Source: Scilla litardierei (lineage: Eukaryota > Streptophyta > Magnoliopsida > Asparagales > Asparagaceae). From it: DNA of 64,000 bases. The position numbers and the translations under genes are program-made. This document shows positions 1-11,757 of the stretch, one piece after another. Location of the stretch: the NCBI GenBank assembly GCA_030789695.1, contig CM061140.1:173562319-173626318 (forward strand), given 5' to 3'. Numbering within the stretch: position 1 is the stretch's first letter; each line of letters starts with the position of its first letter. The notes under the pieces were generated by a model. It did not search any database and had not been told where the DNA came from. It worked only from the letters and a program-made list of their open reading frames with translations.

Positions 1-1
1 A

Positions 2-823
2 GTTAAATCTGGTTTCGATGATACCAAGGCAGTTTTGACCCCAATGTCCGCTCTGGCTCCGTTGATGCGTGATGGGGGTACTCTGCTACCATCAACGACT
101 GACTATTGCACACTAGTAGGCAGCCTACAATACCTAAGCTTGACACGTCCGGATATTGCTTTTAGTGTCAACAAGTTGTCACAATTCATGCAGACACCTA
201 CAAGCGATCATTGGCAGGCCCTGAAGCGCTTACTTCGCTATCTTGCTGGCACACTTGACCACGGTGTTCACATTTCTGCTTCCGCCCCTCTTATCTTTCA
301 TGCCTTCTCGGATGCTGATTGGGCTGGTGATAAGAATGATTTCATATCAACCACCGGCTACCTTCTCTACCTTGGCAAAACACCAATTTCCTGGAGCTCC
401 AGAAAACAAAAATCAGTTGCTCGATCCTCTACGGAGGCTGAATACAAGGCCTTGGTAGACACAGCGGTTGAACTGATGTGGGTCATGGCTTTGTTCACTG
501 AACTTGGGCATCCACAACAAACACCTCCGGTCATTTATTGTGATAATCTTGGAGCCACTAGTCTCAGCGCCAACCCGGTTTTCCATTCTCGGATGAAGCA
601 TATTGCACTTGCCTACCACTTTGTCCGTGAACAAGTTCAGAAAGGGACGTTTCAGGTCTCACACGTCTCCACCAACGATCAACTAGCTGACGTATTGACC
701 AAACCACTCCTTCGCCCTCGGTTTGCTGCGCTTCTCTTCAAGTTGAATCTTGCCCACATGCCAATTAACTTGCGAGGGAATGTTAATAATAATATCCAAA
801 CAGCTTTAACAGCTTTGAATTAG
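2..823 (+). CDS. copia polyprotein, C-terminal reverse transcriptase/RNase H fragment
   Basis: An open frame runs from the window edge to a TAG stop ending at 823. It encodes the C-terminal RT connection and the RNase H domain of a Ty1/copia polyprotein, which degrades the RNA strand during reverse transcription. Visible RNase H blocks are DADWAGD, SWSSRKQKSVARSSTEAEY and CDNLGATSLSANPVFH, followed by the integrity motif QLADVLTKPL. No internal stop is present in this part. The final 14 or so codons lie inside the LTR, which starts at 781. The N-terminal gag, protease, integrase and most of RT are outside the window, so whether the element is intact cannot be judged. Confidence 0.85.
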   Translation, partial: VKSGFDDTKAVLTPMSALAPLMRDGGTLLPSTTDYCTLVGSLQYLSLTRPDIAFSVNKLSQFMQTPTSDHWQALKRLLRYLAGTLDHGVHISASAPLIFHAFSDADWAGDKNDFISTTGYLLYLGKTPISWSSRKQKSVARSSTEAEYKALVDTAVELMWVMALFTELGHPQQTPPVIYCDNLGATSLSANPVFHSRMKHIALAYHFVREQVQKGTFQVSHVSTNDQLADVLTKPLLRPRFAALLFKLNLAHMPINLRGNVNNNIQTALTALN

Positions 824-1038
824 TCATGTATCCCTATTCTTTAGTTTTCTGTTAAGTGAAGAGATATTGTAGGATCTGTTAAGATCATCTCTACTCACTA
901 TCCATATTCTTTAGTTTTCTGTTAAGTGTAGAGACATTGTAGGATCTGTTAAGATCATCTCTACTCACTCTCACTGCTATGTATAAATTGGCATCATCAT
1001 TCATAATAAAAGGATTCAACCCTTTATAATTCTCTACA
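781..1038 (+). repeat. copia 3' LTR
   Basis: The 258-bp LTR begins TGTTAATAAT after the polypurine tract and ends CTCTACA. It carries a TATA-like box near 980 (GTATAAATT) and an AATAAAA polyadenylation-type signal near 1006. An internal direct duplication with a 70-bp period (835-898 and 905-968) covers the segment containing GGATCTGTTAAGATCATC. TCTCC at 1039-1043 is the expected right copy of the target-site duplication. Confidence 0.75.
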
Positions 1039-1572
1039 TCTCCTTCCCAGAAGACCCCTCCGGCTGCTCCTCCTCCTCGGGCCGCTTCCGTGGATGCCAC
1101 ATTGCTACTACAGGATCAATTCATAGAAGGACAAAAGAAATAAAGAAGAAAAGACGAAGAACAAATTAGCTAAATCTCAAGGAGAACGAATATATTCCAA
1201 ATTCGATGCTTACATCAAATCCCCTTCCTCACTATTTATCCATCCCCTACTCTCACCATTCTCTAACAGAGTTCCGTTAATCCCTAAGGCTCACCCTCTC
1301 ACTCTTTTGGCCCTTCGGTAGCTGGAGGATAAGAAAAGAATCCAGCTGTATAAGAAAGAATCCGACGCTCTTCTGACCCCTGGGTCCCATCTCGCATCAA
1401 CGGCTCTCCATTATCGTTTCAAACGATTCCACGGCTACGATTATAACCCAGATAATGGCTACGATCACTCCTGCCCTTAATCCAACAGCCTTCCTCCATC
1501 CAACGGCTAGTTGCTCTGCTCCCTCCAGTCCGCAGCACCGATCTTCCCCAAGCTCAACGACGGCACGTTCCA
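1039..1572 (-). repeat. chromovirus 3' LTR (copy at left)
   Basis: It aligns with 6204-6740 apart from scattered substitutions and small indels. In element orientation it begins TGGAACG after a purine tract (1573-1590). It also contains a decayed copy of the gag start region (about 1039-1100), because the gag ATG lies inside the LTR in this element. The last 10 or so bases are missing because of the copia insertion at 1038/1039. Confidence 0.8.
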
Positions 1573-4500
1573 GCTCCTTCCCCCATTAGTTCCGACGACC
1601 TTGCCTCAAGGTCGAATGTAGGAAAGCGCTTCACTAGATCCCAGTAGCTCTTCCAAGTAGTGTCCTCGGCGCTCCTCTGCTTCCATTTGATTAGAACCTG
1701 TGAGATTAACACATTTCTTTGACGAATTGTCCGTCGATCGAAAATTGCTTCGGGTTCATCCACGATCTCCTCCAAATAACAAGGTTGATCTTTCTGAATC
1801 ACTATACTGGTTCCCAATTTCTCTTTCAATTGCGAAACATGGAACACAGGATGGATTTTGGATGTGTTGGGCATCTCCAGCTTGTAGGCAACATGGCCAA
1901 TTTTCTCAGCAATTCTATAGGGGCCGTAATACTTAGGGGAAAGTTTGTGAGGTTTCCTCATTGCAGCTGTTACTTGTCTGTAGGGTTGGAGACGGAGGTA
2001 CACCTAATCTCCTACCTCAAACACCCTTTCCGTCCTCCTCTTATCTGCATATTTCTTCATTCGACTTTGAGCTTTCTTCAGATTATCCTTGAGGAACTGA
2101 AGTGTAACCTCCCTAGAAAACAATTCCTCCTCTACACCTTGCACATGAGATGTATGTGGAACATAGCTTAATAGAGATGGAGGCTTCCTACCAAACACTG
2201 CTTCAAAGGGTGTCATTTGGTTTGGTGATTTCCATGTTTTTAAACCAATATTCAGCTAAGGGTAGCCACCCCAGCCACTCCTTAGGGTTATGACTGCAAA
2301 AGCATCTGAGATAACACTCTAGCTGCCTGTTAGTAATTTCAGTTCGCACATCTGATTGAGGGTGATATGAGGAACTCATGGCCAAAATAGTACCTTGCAA
2401 TGTGAACAGCTCTTTACAAAACAAACTAGTGAATGTGGGGTCCCTATCACTCAATACAGATTTGGGAAGCCCATGTAATTTAAACACTCCATTAAAAACA
2501 CTTGAGCTTCTTTCTTAGCAGTGGAAGGGTATTTGATCCCGAAAAAAATGTGCCCCCTTTGACAACCTGTCTACTACTACATATGCTGCACTGACCTCCC
2601 CACATGGGGGTAGCCCAATTATAAAGTCCATGGATAACTCTTCCCAAATTTGGCTAGGAATTGGGAGTGGTTGTAATAATCCAGGATAAGCTAGGTTCTC
2701 TGCCTTGCTGCGTTGGCACACATCACATTCTCCTATAAACTTCTTAACGTCCGCCTTCATGCCCTTCCAATAGAATACTCTCTTTAATCTGTGGGTAGTC
2801 CTGACAGTATCTGAGTGTCCTCCTAAGGGTGAACTGTGATATTCATCCATCAATATCTTCACCACTCCTTGGTTCTCATGATTGATAAGTATCTTCCCTT
2901 TATAGTAATAAACTCCATCCAGCTTTTTGATGTCTCTAGTCTACTCTGAATTACTTTGTAATCTTTGTTCCAATTCTTTGAAGAACTCATCCTTGTTCAC
3001 CATGTCTTTAATGCCCTGCAACCAATCAGCTTGAACCACTGATACTTGGCATATAGAATAGTAATCTTCTTGTAGAAATTCCTCTCCTTCAGACTCTCTA
3101 GATAGAGCATCAGCTGCAGCATTCTTTCTCACAGGTTTATACTCTACTTTGTAATCAAACTGTTGGAGCTTGACTAACAATTTACTTTGTATCCCATGTT
3201 GCAATCTTTGTGATAGCAAGTGACTTAAGCTTCTGTGGTCAGTGCGTATCACAAACTTTCTCCCAATGAGGTAATGGCTCCATTTTCTTGTAGCAATTAT
3301 GAGTGCTAATAACTCTTTCTCATAGGTGGACAGCAGTAAATTCCTTCCCTTCAGCTTGGAGCTTAGATAAGCTATTGGCCTTCTGCCTTGCATCAAAACA
3401 GCCCCAATTCCCTGACCAGAGGCATCACACTCCACAACGAATTCCTTGCTACAATTTGGTAGGGCTAGTACAGGGGAGGTTACCAATGCCTCTTTCAGCT
3501 TTTGAAAAGCTAAATGTGCTTCATTACTCCATTTAAACTCCCCTTTCTTCAATATATTGGTCAAAGGAGCTGTTATGCACCCAAATCCCTTAACAAATTT
3601 ACGATAGTATCCAGCTAGCCCTAGGAAACCCCTCAAACCTTTAACTGTTTTGGGTTCACTCCAGGCTACTACAGCCTCTATTTTCTTAAGGTCTGATGCC
3701 ACCCCTTCCCCAGAAATAACATGTCCTAAGTAATCCACAGACTCCTTGCTGAATTGGCACTTTGAGAGCTTCACAAATAGTTGATTAGCCTTTAGAATTT
3801 TGAACACCTCCTCCAAGTGCTCCAGATGAGATTGGAGACTTGTGCTGTAAATTAATATGTCATCAAAGAACACTAAAACATATTTTCTCAAAACTGACCT
3901 GAACACATGATTCATTAATGACTGGAAGGTTGATGGAGCATTAGTGAGCCCAAATGGCATCACAATAAATTCATAATGTCCATCATGTGTTCTAAATGCT
4001 GTCTTGTATATATCCTCCTCCCTGACCCTTATTTGGTGATATCCAGACCTAAGATCCAGCTTAGAGAAAAGCACAGCTCCATGTAAATCATCCATAAGCT
4101 CTTCAATGATGGGCATAAGGAACTTGTCATTCACTGCTTGTTGATTTAAAGCCCTATAATCCACACACATCCTCCAAGTGCCATCAGACTTTTTAACCAT
4201 CATTACAGGTGAACCATAAGGACTTGTGCTTACCCTGATTATTCCTGACTTCAACATTTCTGCAACCTGCTTTTCAATCTCTCCTTTCAAAAAATGAGCA
4301 TGCATGTAAGGCCTAACACACACTGGCCTGGCAGTAGTCTCCAATGGAATATTATGGTCACAATACCTTTGGGGTGGTAAAGTTTTTGGCTCTTCAAATA
4401 TGGTTGCATATTTTGTCAGTAGCTTTTGTAGACCAGGGCCCTGACCCCCACACTCCAAATGGGTAGCTGACAGGGCTAGTGACCTCAATTGGATTAAATA

Positions 4501-6267
4501 CACATTGCCTTCTTGCCTCAGTGTTCTTCTCATCAGTTTATCACTAACTATTTGTGTTTTTACCTTTGCTCCCTGTCAAGTGCACTCCTTTCCCTGGAAA
4601 ATGAATTTCATTTGTAGTTTCTTAAAATTCAATACTATATCATCCAGCTGTTTGAGCCAATGTGCTCCTAGCACAATTTGATTCCCTCCCATTGGCAGTA
4701 GGAGTAGGTCCAATGGAACAATGATTCCTTGGCATTTCAATAAAACACCCTTGCAAATTCCTGATCCTTCCAGATTATCCCCATTTGCCACCCAAACCTT
4801 AAAATTCTTTAGCTCTTCTACTTCCAATCCCAGTTTCTTGGCCAGTTTTGGTTGAATAAAACTACGAGTGGATCCAGAATCTACTAATACCTGAACTGCC
4901 TTCCCCTTAATACTTCATTCAATTCGTATAGTGTGAGCTGCTGCCACACATGGCTTGTAGTGAGATAATATGTAAATGGTCTCCCTCTTCTTGTATTGGT
5001 TCCTTCTCCTGTACCTCCTCCTTCTCATTGCTGACAGTTTCCCCATTGTACTCTTCCTCCTCCCAAATTCCCTCCATGATGAATATCTTCTTACATTTAT
5101 GATCCATACTCCACTTCTCATCACACCCAAAACACAAACGATTTCTTCTTTTGTACTGGATCTCTTCCTCTGTTATTTTCCTGGATATTGGAGATGGAGC
5201 TATAGCTCTATTAGGGGTCCCAACTGCAGCATTATTGGAAGATTTAAATTGCCCTCCCCTACTGCTGGCAGCCTAGTGGTTTTCTTTGAAGTGAGGAATT
5301 TCTCTTCAAAAAATTTCGCCAAACGTATTGCACTCTTAAGGTCTTGTGGTTCAGCTGCTGTAACCTCAAATCGTATCTCCTCCTTGAGTCCTCCAATGAA
5401 CTTATCAAGTATATACTTCTTAGGTAATCTGTCCAAAAACCCCATCACCCTTTCAAGTTTCTTCAAGTATTCTCTAACCGAGCTCTCCTACTTTAACTTT
5501 GTAAAAACTTGGAAAGATTTCTCCATCTCTGATGGACCAAAACGAGCCAATATTTCCTTCTTGAAATTATCCCACAGCATGAAGCCATCAACATTGATCT
5601 TTGCCCAATCGTACCACTGAAGTGCCTCCTCTTTCAAGAAGAAGCCACAGACCTTCACCCAAGAGCCTCTATCAGTGTTGTAATACTCAAACAACTAGAG
5701 CACTTGGTTAATCCAGGGAATGACTTCCTCTACCCCTTTGAACACGGGAAAATCAGATTTCAAGCCCTTGGGATTGCCCTCTCTTCCACAAGCACCCTCC
5801 CACCTTCTACTGCCTGAGGATTCACCAATGTTGAACGATGGTTGTCCACCCTCCATATGGGTTGGTCTCCATTTCCTGTCAAAACAAGGAATTAGAGGTA
5901 ATGGTCCCTTTTCAAGGTTGTCAATATTACTTGCCAAGCTTTGGAATTGAGTGCTGTTGTAAGCGATTTGCTGCTGCAGCTGATGTTGAATTAGATTCCA
6001 TTGATGCTCAATCCGATGATGTGTAGCCTGATGGTCTTGTTGGATTTGATTCCACTGTTGTTGAACCTGGTGATGTATCATTCTTTGCTCTTCCTCCAGC
6101 CTCTGAAATCTTTCAGTCCATGTTTCCTCATTAATGGCATTATCATCGTCGGGTTCCTCCAGCTGATTCGAACCTGGAGGCTTTGATACCAATTGTGGAG
6201 GTATCTCCTTCCCAGAAGACCCCTCGGGCTCCTCCTCCTCCTCTGGCCGCTTCCGTGGACGCCCCAT
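1554..6267 (-). pseudogene. chromovirus gag-pol polyprotein, broken
   Basis: Reading from 6267 down, gag starts MGRPRKRPEEEEE and includes a glutamine-rich coiled segment and a capsid region. A zinc knuckle of the form CFGCDEKW...HKC lies near 5110. A decayed protease and flap region follows at 4576-4900. The longest open piece (4533-2941) holds RT with the catalytic FFDDIL near 3865 and RNase H (VVECDASGQGIGAVLMQ). Integrase follows, with the HHCC block near 2700-2860, SMDFI, SDRDPTF and YHPQSD. The end has a chromodomain-like segment (about 1640-1760). Most pieces share one frame and are separated by stops. There is a frame change near 2210 and another around 5137. It is not translatable as one protein. 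Confidence 0.9.
6180..6191 (-). other. primer binding site of the old chromovirus
   Basis: On the minus strand this reads TGGTATCAAAGC, one mismatch from the usual plant initiator-Met tRNA site TGGTATCAGAGC. It lies two bases inside the LTR end and is also part of the gag reading frame, where it encodes LVSK. Confidence 0.75.
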
Positions 6268-6740
6268 TGCTACTATATGATCAATTCATAGAAGGACAAA
6301 AGAAATAAAAGAAGAAAAGACGAAGAACAAATTAGCTAAATCTCAAGGAGAACGAATATATTCAAAATTCATGATGCTTACAACAAATCCCCTTCCTCGC
6401 TATTTATCCATCCCCTACTGTCACCATTCTCTAACAGAATTCCGTTAATCCCTAAGGCTCACCCTCTCACTCCTTTGGCCCTTCGGTAGCTGGAGGATAA
6501 GAAAAGAATCCAGCTGTATAAGAAAGAATCAGACGCTTTTCTGACCCCTATGTCCCACCTCGCATCAACGGTTCTCCATTATCGTTTCAAACGATTCTAC
6601 GGCTACTATTATAACCCAGCTAACGGGTACGATCACTCCTGCCCTTAATCCAACGGCCTTCCTCCATCCAACAGCTAGTTGCTCTGCTCCCTCCAGTCCG
6701 CAGCACCGATCTTCCCCCAGCTCAACGACGGCACGTTCCA
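6194..6740 (-). repeat. chromovirus 5' LTR (copy at right)
   Basis: In minus orientation it runs TGGAACG...CCTCCACA. It pairs with 1039-1572. The gag ATG (6267) sits 73 bases before its 3' end. The next 26 bases (6741-6766) match the pol end and purine tract found next to the left LTR at 1573-1598. Confidence 0.75.
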
Positions 6741-6766
6741 GCTCCTTCCCCCATTAGTTCCGACGA

Positions 6767-7273
6767 GATCCTTACATAAACACCATCCAAAATATTTGGA
6801 AGTATTTTAGTGCATTTTGCCCTCTTGTTCAGACATCCACTAGAACTCATTTGCATCTCACACAGTCAAGCAGGAATGCTCTGCAATGAGCTATTTTTAG
6901 TGTTATCAGTTTATTATTACCTTCCTTCCTTTTGATTCTTATAACAATTACACTATGTGATTAATTTTGTGGATTTTAGATCATGATTAATTTTGTGGAT
7001 TTTAGCTAATAGTTCAGCAAATAGCAACTGTTTTCTTTGATTCGGTTTTCTTGTGTTAAAGAGTATTGATGCTCAACACCTCAACCTTCAAACCCAATGA
7101 AAAGAAGCCCTTCTAAGTCATGACATAGATCTTGCCATATAAGATGCTTTGGACAGCCCAAAAATTTTTTTGGCCTCCAATAATTTACATTGTTGACTCA
7201 CCCAAATTGCATAAATGCAAATTCCACCAAATTGTGCCAAGTGAAGAACAATAATCCCTTCAATTTACAGGGG
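6767..7273. other. intergenic, no gene seen
   Basis: AT-rich sequence with no supported ORF and no repeat structure that I could assign. It continues on the far side of the solo LTR at 9063. Confidence 0.5.
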
Positions 7274-7278
7274 GTTTG

Positions 7279-9057
7279 TGTAAGGACCATATCTACCTTG
7301 CTATACTCAGAACAAACACTCTAGATTTGGGGAGGGGGTGGGTTTTGTGTGTGTGAACAGAGTAATGGCACAAATTGCATTTTTAAAAATAAGACCAGCA
7401 AATGAGGAATTATAAATGCAAGAGGAATTTAAACACCACAATCAGCAAATGTAAGCACAAGATTTTACCATGGTTCCCCAAACTTAAGTACGTCCAACCA
7501 CGCCAAATATCAACTATGATTCTCACAAAGAGAAGTAAATATAATCTCAAACAGAGATACCTCACACAGAGGATTTGGATTCTCACACTGAGAAATCCTT
7601 GCTCGTACACAGAGAGACTATAACTCTCACAAAGAGAGTTCTCAACCAACCCTACACAAGGGCTAACCTCTTACAAAGAGAGTAACTAGCTCTCACAAAG
7701 AAAGATAGGGTTTCAACTTACACAAAGATGAAATAAATATTCTTACCTATGCCTTGAGATGAACGTACTCAATATGAAGAAGAAGGCATGGAAGAGGATC
7801 TCCAAGCGATGAGATGAACTTGATTGCACTTGGATGATTTCCCTTAAGCTTGCCTTCAATGCATGAAGAGAGAAATGCTCATAAGAATGGAAATGATAGA
7901 TTATGAGTATAGCTTAATGATCCTTAATGATCTTCAATAGTTCCAAAAAGTTCTAAATGAACTAAGCACATTCCTATTTATAAGAAGCCACTAAAACCCT
8001 ATAAAACCCAAGCTAGAGGCCAAGGACAGAATTCTGCAATGGCTAGAATATGAGATTTTATTGCATCGACAGGCGACAGTATAAGGATGGACAATCGACT
8101 GATCAATGGCTATATTATCCCCAACGGCTATAATCTGAGTCAGAACAGGTGACTGTAGAAGACTACACAGGCGCCTGTAAATGAGCAGGCGTCTGAATAT
8201 CCTTCAGCAAGCGGCTGTCACATGAGATGGATAGAATCAGAGACAATGCTACTTACGCACTTGTGCATTGAGACGACTGACGAGCAAAGTCCGGGCGCCT
8301 GAAAAATGACAGGCGACTGTAAACTCAACATCAGTCGACTCACTCACAAAGTTGGTTGATGCCCAGAAAATGCAAGTAACACACTTTGGCATACAGACGA
8401 CTGTAGGACAATTCCCAGGTGCCTGATGGGAGACATGCACCTGAATAATGAACGTCAATCGTCTGTTCCCACAAGCTCAAGTATGAGTCAATAAAAAGTT
8501 GACTTGAGCTGTGCACTACAGTCGACTGTAGAAGTCCGGCCAGGTACCTGGAATCACCCAGTCGCCTTTCCTTCCTTCAGCAGTCGCCTGTTGGAGAGCC
8601 AGAGACTCTAAGTGAGTCATTTGGTAAGATGAACCTATTGGGTTGGATTCTATGGTAATCTTAAGGCTCACTAAGATGGTTAAATGCATATTCATGTGAG
8701 TATGACTATCTATCAAGGCATCACAATAATCCTTCAAAAAGAGAAATGCAAGTAATAAAAGATATTACATTGATTACATTGATTCCCTTAGAGTCTAAGC
8801 TTCAAGCTCTTGATGCCTTGATGCTCCCCACCATCTTCCAAGCTTTGGCACAACTTGATGAGCTTCCCTTCATCAAGTCTCAAGCTTTGGCTATGCACCC
8901 CCTGATGTCCATCATTGCACCAAGCTATATATTAGTCTCCAAATCATGCCATTCCTCATTTAATAAACATGAGACTAAAACATGAGAGTCATTAGCAACA
9001 ACATAATATTGTGATCATCATCAAAATAATATTGGTCTGAAACACCAATACCTAACA
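7279..9057 (-). mobile_element. solo LTR, SIRE/Maximus-like copia family
   Basis: A 1779-bp LTR flanked by perfect 5-bp target duplications GTTTG (7274-7278 and 9058-9062), with no internal region. In its own orientation it starts TGTTAGGTATTGG and ends GGTCCTTACA. It has a C-rich block followed by TCTAGAGTG near the 3' end, as in large plant copia LTRs. Two internal features stand out. One is a run of CTCACAAAGAGAG-like short repeats (about 7520-7700). The other is about 17 copies of a semi-palindromic decamer like CAGGCGACTG (8065-8600). The family assignment is inferred; the solo LTR structure is seen directly. A second member in opposite orientation is at 53157-54884. Confidence 0.9.
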
Positions 9058-9062
9058 GTTTG

Positions 9063-10820
9063 CTTACGCGTGTTTTCTCACCACTGATATTGCTGGATGA
9101 CTCTTGATAACTGGTGTAGGATTACGTTGGTAGCTGACTTGGTACTGGATAGCTAACCTAATGATGAATAGACCTCAATCTGAGCTATTTCAGCCAAGTC
9201 CGAGCTATTTTTGGGCTACCTTCAGCTTCCTGCAACATGAAGAGCTCGTTACAGAGGTTCGGATCTGGGATTTGACCTAATCCCCTTTGATACTTAAGTC
9301 AGATAGTGACTCAAAGGATGCTCATGGTAATTATAACTGATCTGTTGAGAGATCAATCGATAGTTATCGTGCCGAGTTATGGAGGAAATGTAGAATTTTA
9401 GGTAGAACAGATATTAGTAGATTTTTTGACTCTCCAAAATTGTCTCTGATCTCATTGTCCGAGAGACTATTTATATGCAATTGCTTTTGAGAGACATTAG
9501 AGGGTAACGTCCGAGCTTTTAAACTGTTTTATTGCTTTTGGACTGAGCTGTCGCCATTGATGACGAGCTAACGGTCAGTCATTGAATGCAAGCTGATGCT
9601 TTAAATAAAGAAGCATAATCGTTAGCTGGGCTGTCGTCGTAAGTGAAGAAACGAATGGCCTCACATGAGAGCCTCTAGGCTGTTGGGCCGAAGTTGTGGG
9701 CTTTACTGGGCTTTTGTGCCTATCCACTCAAATAAATAACCGAGTGATCATTGGATTGGTCCAGTGTTGTATCAATGGCATCCATCTCCTAAGCTCAACT
9801 GTCATGGTGGTTGAGGTCATGTGATGTGGCACACAATAATTGGACCGATATGACTGCCTAGGCGACATATTTAATTTTGGCCGCCAAAATGCCAAACCCT
9901 AGAATTTGATCGCCAAAACACGGAACTTGGAGCGTCAATGTTCTTAGATGTCGACACGCATCGCAAGTCGAATGGCTGAGATCGCCTCAGGGGAGTGTTG
10001 TTCTATGTATAAATAGAGAGTGGGGACTGAAGCAAACCTCTCCTTCTGCTATCGGATAAACTTGCACCCACACTCGTCCTTGCTTTCTTCTTTTGTACGG
10101 GCTCTGTCCATTTTTATCTGTACGGACTTTGCCCCCCCCCATTCATTAATAAAATTTCTTTTATTAAAAAAAGAAGTCTTTTTTACACAGGTTTTAGCTC
10201 GTCATATAGGACCTTAGAGATATGGTAGAAGATTCGTGAATACTACAAGTCTTAGTTCGGAACTTGGATAGAAGGCTTTGAAAGTAGCTCGTCTTAGGTC
10301 ATAGAGGACCTCCGAGCCAAGTAGAATATTCGCATTAGGTAGAAGATTTGAAGCAGCTCCAAGGATTGAAAAAACACTTGAAAAAACTCCCAAGTCTCAG
10401 GTCATAGAGGACCGAGCCCGGCCTCTGTACCATCTCTGTGCCCCCTCGACAGCTCGGGCTCGTGCAATGTGAAGGTGGAGCGCGCGAGATGTGGAAGATT
10501 GTCCTACATGTCCATGGCCAAGTAGGACATAGAGAAAAAGCGGCCCAGGTCCCTATGGCCAGAGCGATTCGGCGAAAGAGCATAGACGAACTGGACATCA
10601 ATGGCTCGCTCGCTGATATCATCGCAACCAAGCATACTCACTTTGCATAACGGAGAAGAGATAACACTGGTCGCATAGTTAGATCGGCCTACGAGGACGA
10701 CTGCGTAAGCGACACCCAATCGTATAGACAGATCAGCACGCATCATCGTAAGAGGATTTACTTTTGATTTGGTTTGCTAGTATTACGGTCAAGCACTCAG
10801 AAGAAAGGATCTAAGTTTAA
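9063..10820. other. unassigned sequence, LTR- or promoter-like
   Basis: No coding region is supported. A TATAAATAG box lies at 10008-10016. A pyrimidine-rich leader follows, then an AATAAAA signal near 10150 and poly-A/poly-C runs, which resemble an LTR U3-R arrangement. I could not find a matching second copy or clear ends. At 10220-10420 the words TAGGTCATAGAGGACC and GTAGAAGATT recur. Confidence 0.35.
10008..10016 (+). promoter_or_regulatory. TATA box candidate
   Basis: TATAAATAG followed by a short GAGAG leader. The same octamer context occurs in the LTR promoters of the two Tat elements at 21619 and 56898, so this may also be an LTR promoter. Confidence 0.4.
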
Positions 10821-11381
10821 TTTTTGTTCACCGTAGCATATGATACTCCCCTACTTCCAAATACTGCATTGACTTGTCGTTTGGTTTGCCAGTATTATGG
10901 TCAAGCGCCGCGGCCAACGGTATTCCTTGCTTGTATGTTATCAGTGGATTCCATTGTGCCGCAGACCATATCACTTCTTATTAGAAGCGACATCTCTCTG
11001 CAGTCAGCTAAGTTAAATAGTGATTTATTACTTTATATGCATATGAACTCTTCTCTGCAGTAACCGCATCAAAGCATTTTTTTTTATCATCAGAAAAGAA
11101 ACAAATTTAGTAATTTAGAAGGCACAGGCATCTTGCATGAGGAATCAATCAACTTCTCAGTTGAATATACATATTGTTACAAGTTTAATATACGTAAGCA
11201 AGTGACAAACTAGTATATATGCTTCTATATTTGACAATATACTTGAATTTGTAAGATTACAGATCATAAATTAGTAATTGTTATTCATGAAGCCAACGCA
11301 ACAGCAAGAAAAGACCATTTCCCCTTCAAAAACATATTGGATAGGCCTTTCCCTCTGACAGTAGGAAACCAATTCTTGATC
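10821..11381. other. downstream of the NAC gene, no gene seen
   Basis: AT-rich sequence 3' of the NAC gene on the minus strand. It probably includes its 3' UTR next to 11382. No other supported feature. Confidence 0.4.
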
Positions 11382-11757
11382 CTATGAACAAATCTTGTTC
11401 CTCAATGCAGCCTGGTCTGATACCAGCACGACCGAATTCGATGTCCCATTTCCTGGAAACGAACCACTGGATGCATGCTTCAAGTATTTCTTGATCCCCA
11501 TCAGACTCTCCCTGATAAATGCCTTCAATCTGCCAAGCAAAGAAACCACATCCCCAACCTCCTCCGATCTCTCAACCACCGTGCCTTGTCCCGCTGCCGG
11601 ATTCTTATGAACGCTGACCGTCTTCGACGGCTTGACACGATGAAGGAACGTTTGCGATGCCGTCCTCGTGTTCGACGCAAATAGACCATGGTTGAATTCA
11701 ATCTTCTCGTAGACATCAAAATGGGTACCTTGATGAGGTACCTTGATGAGTTTGGGG
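11382..11757 (-). pseudogene. displaced C-terminal end of the NAC gene
   Basis: After the premature stop a further open frame runs to 11382 in a shifted phase. It encodes a plausible hydrophilic tail (HQGTHFDVYEKIEFNHG to DQAALRNKICS). Subtracting exactly 43 bp of duplicated sequence from the last exon leaves a length divisible by three (879), so this was probably the original C terminus of about 111 further residues. It may now be 3' UTR. Confidence 0.65.

Larger units (their letters stand above)
1..1038 (+). mobile_element. Ty1/copia retrotransposon, 3' part only
   Basis: The window opens inside a copia element in plus orientation. What is present is the end of reverse transcriptase, RNase H, and a 3' LTR. 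The LTR starts directly after the purine run GCGAGGGAA (772-780) and ends in CA at 1038. The next bases are chromovirus LTR sequence, so this element inserted into the older gypsy element. The 5' part lies outside the window. Confidence 0.85.
1039..6766 (-). mobile_element. old Ty3/gypsy chromovirus, degenerate
   Basis: This is a minus-strand chromovirus with two LTR copies (1039-1572 and 6194-6740), a primer binding site at 6180-6191 and an internal region with gag, protease, RT, RNase H, integrase and a chromodomain-like C terminus. By eye the LTRs differ at several percent of positions and the ORFs carry many stops, so it is an old, inactive copy. The left LTR end was cut off by the copia insertion. 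The right boundary is uncertain: 6740 gives TG..CA ends, while the similarity to the inner junction continues to 6766. Confidence 0.85.
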
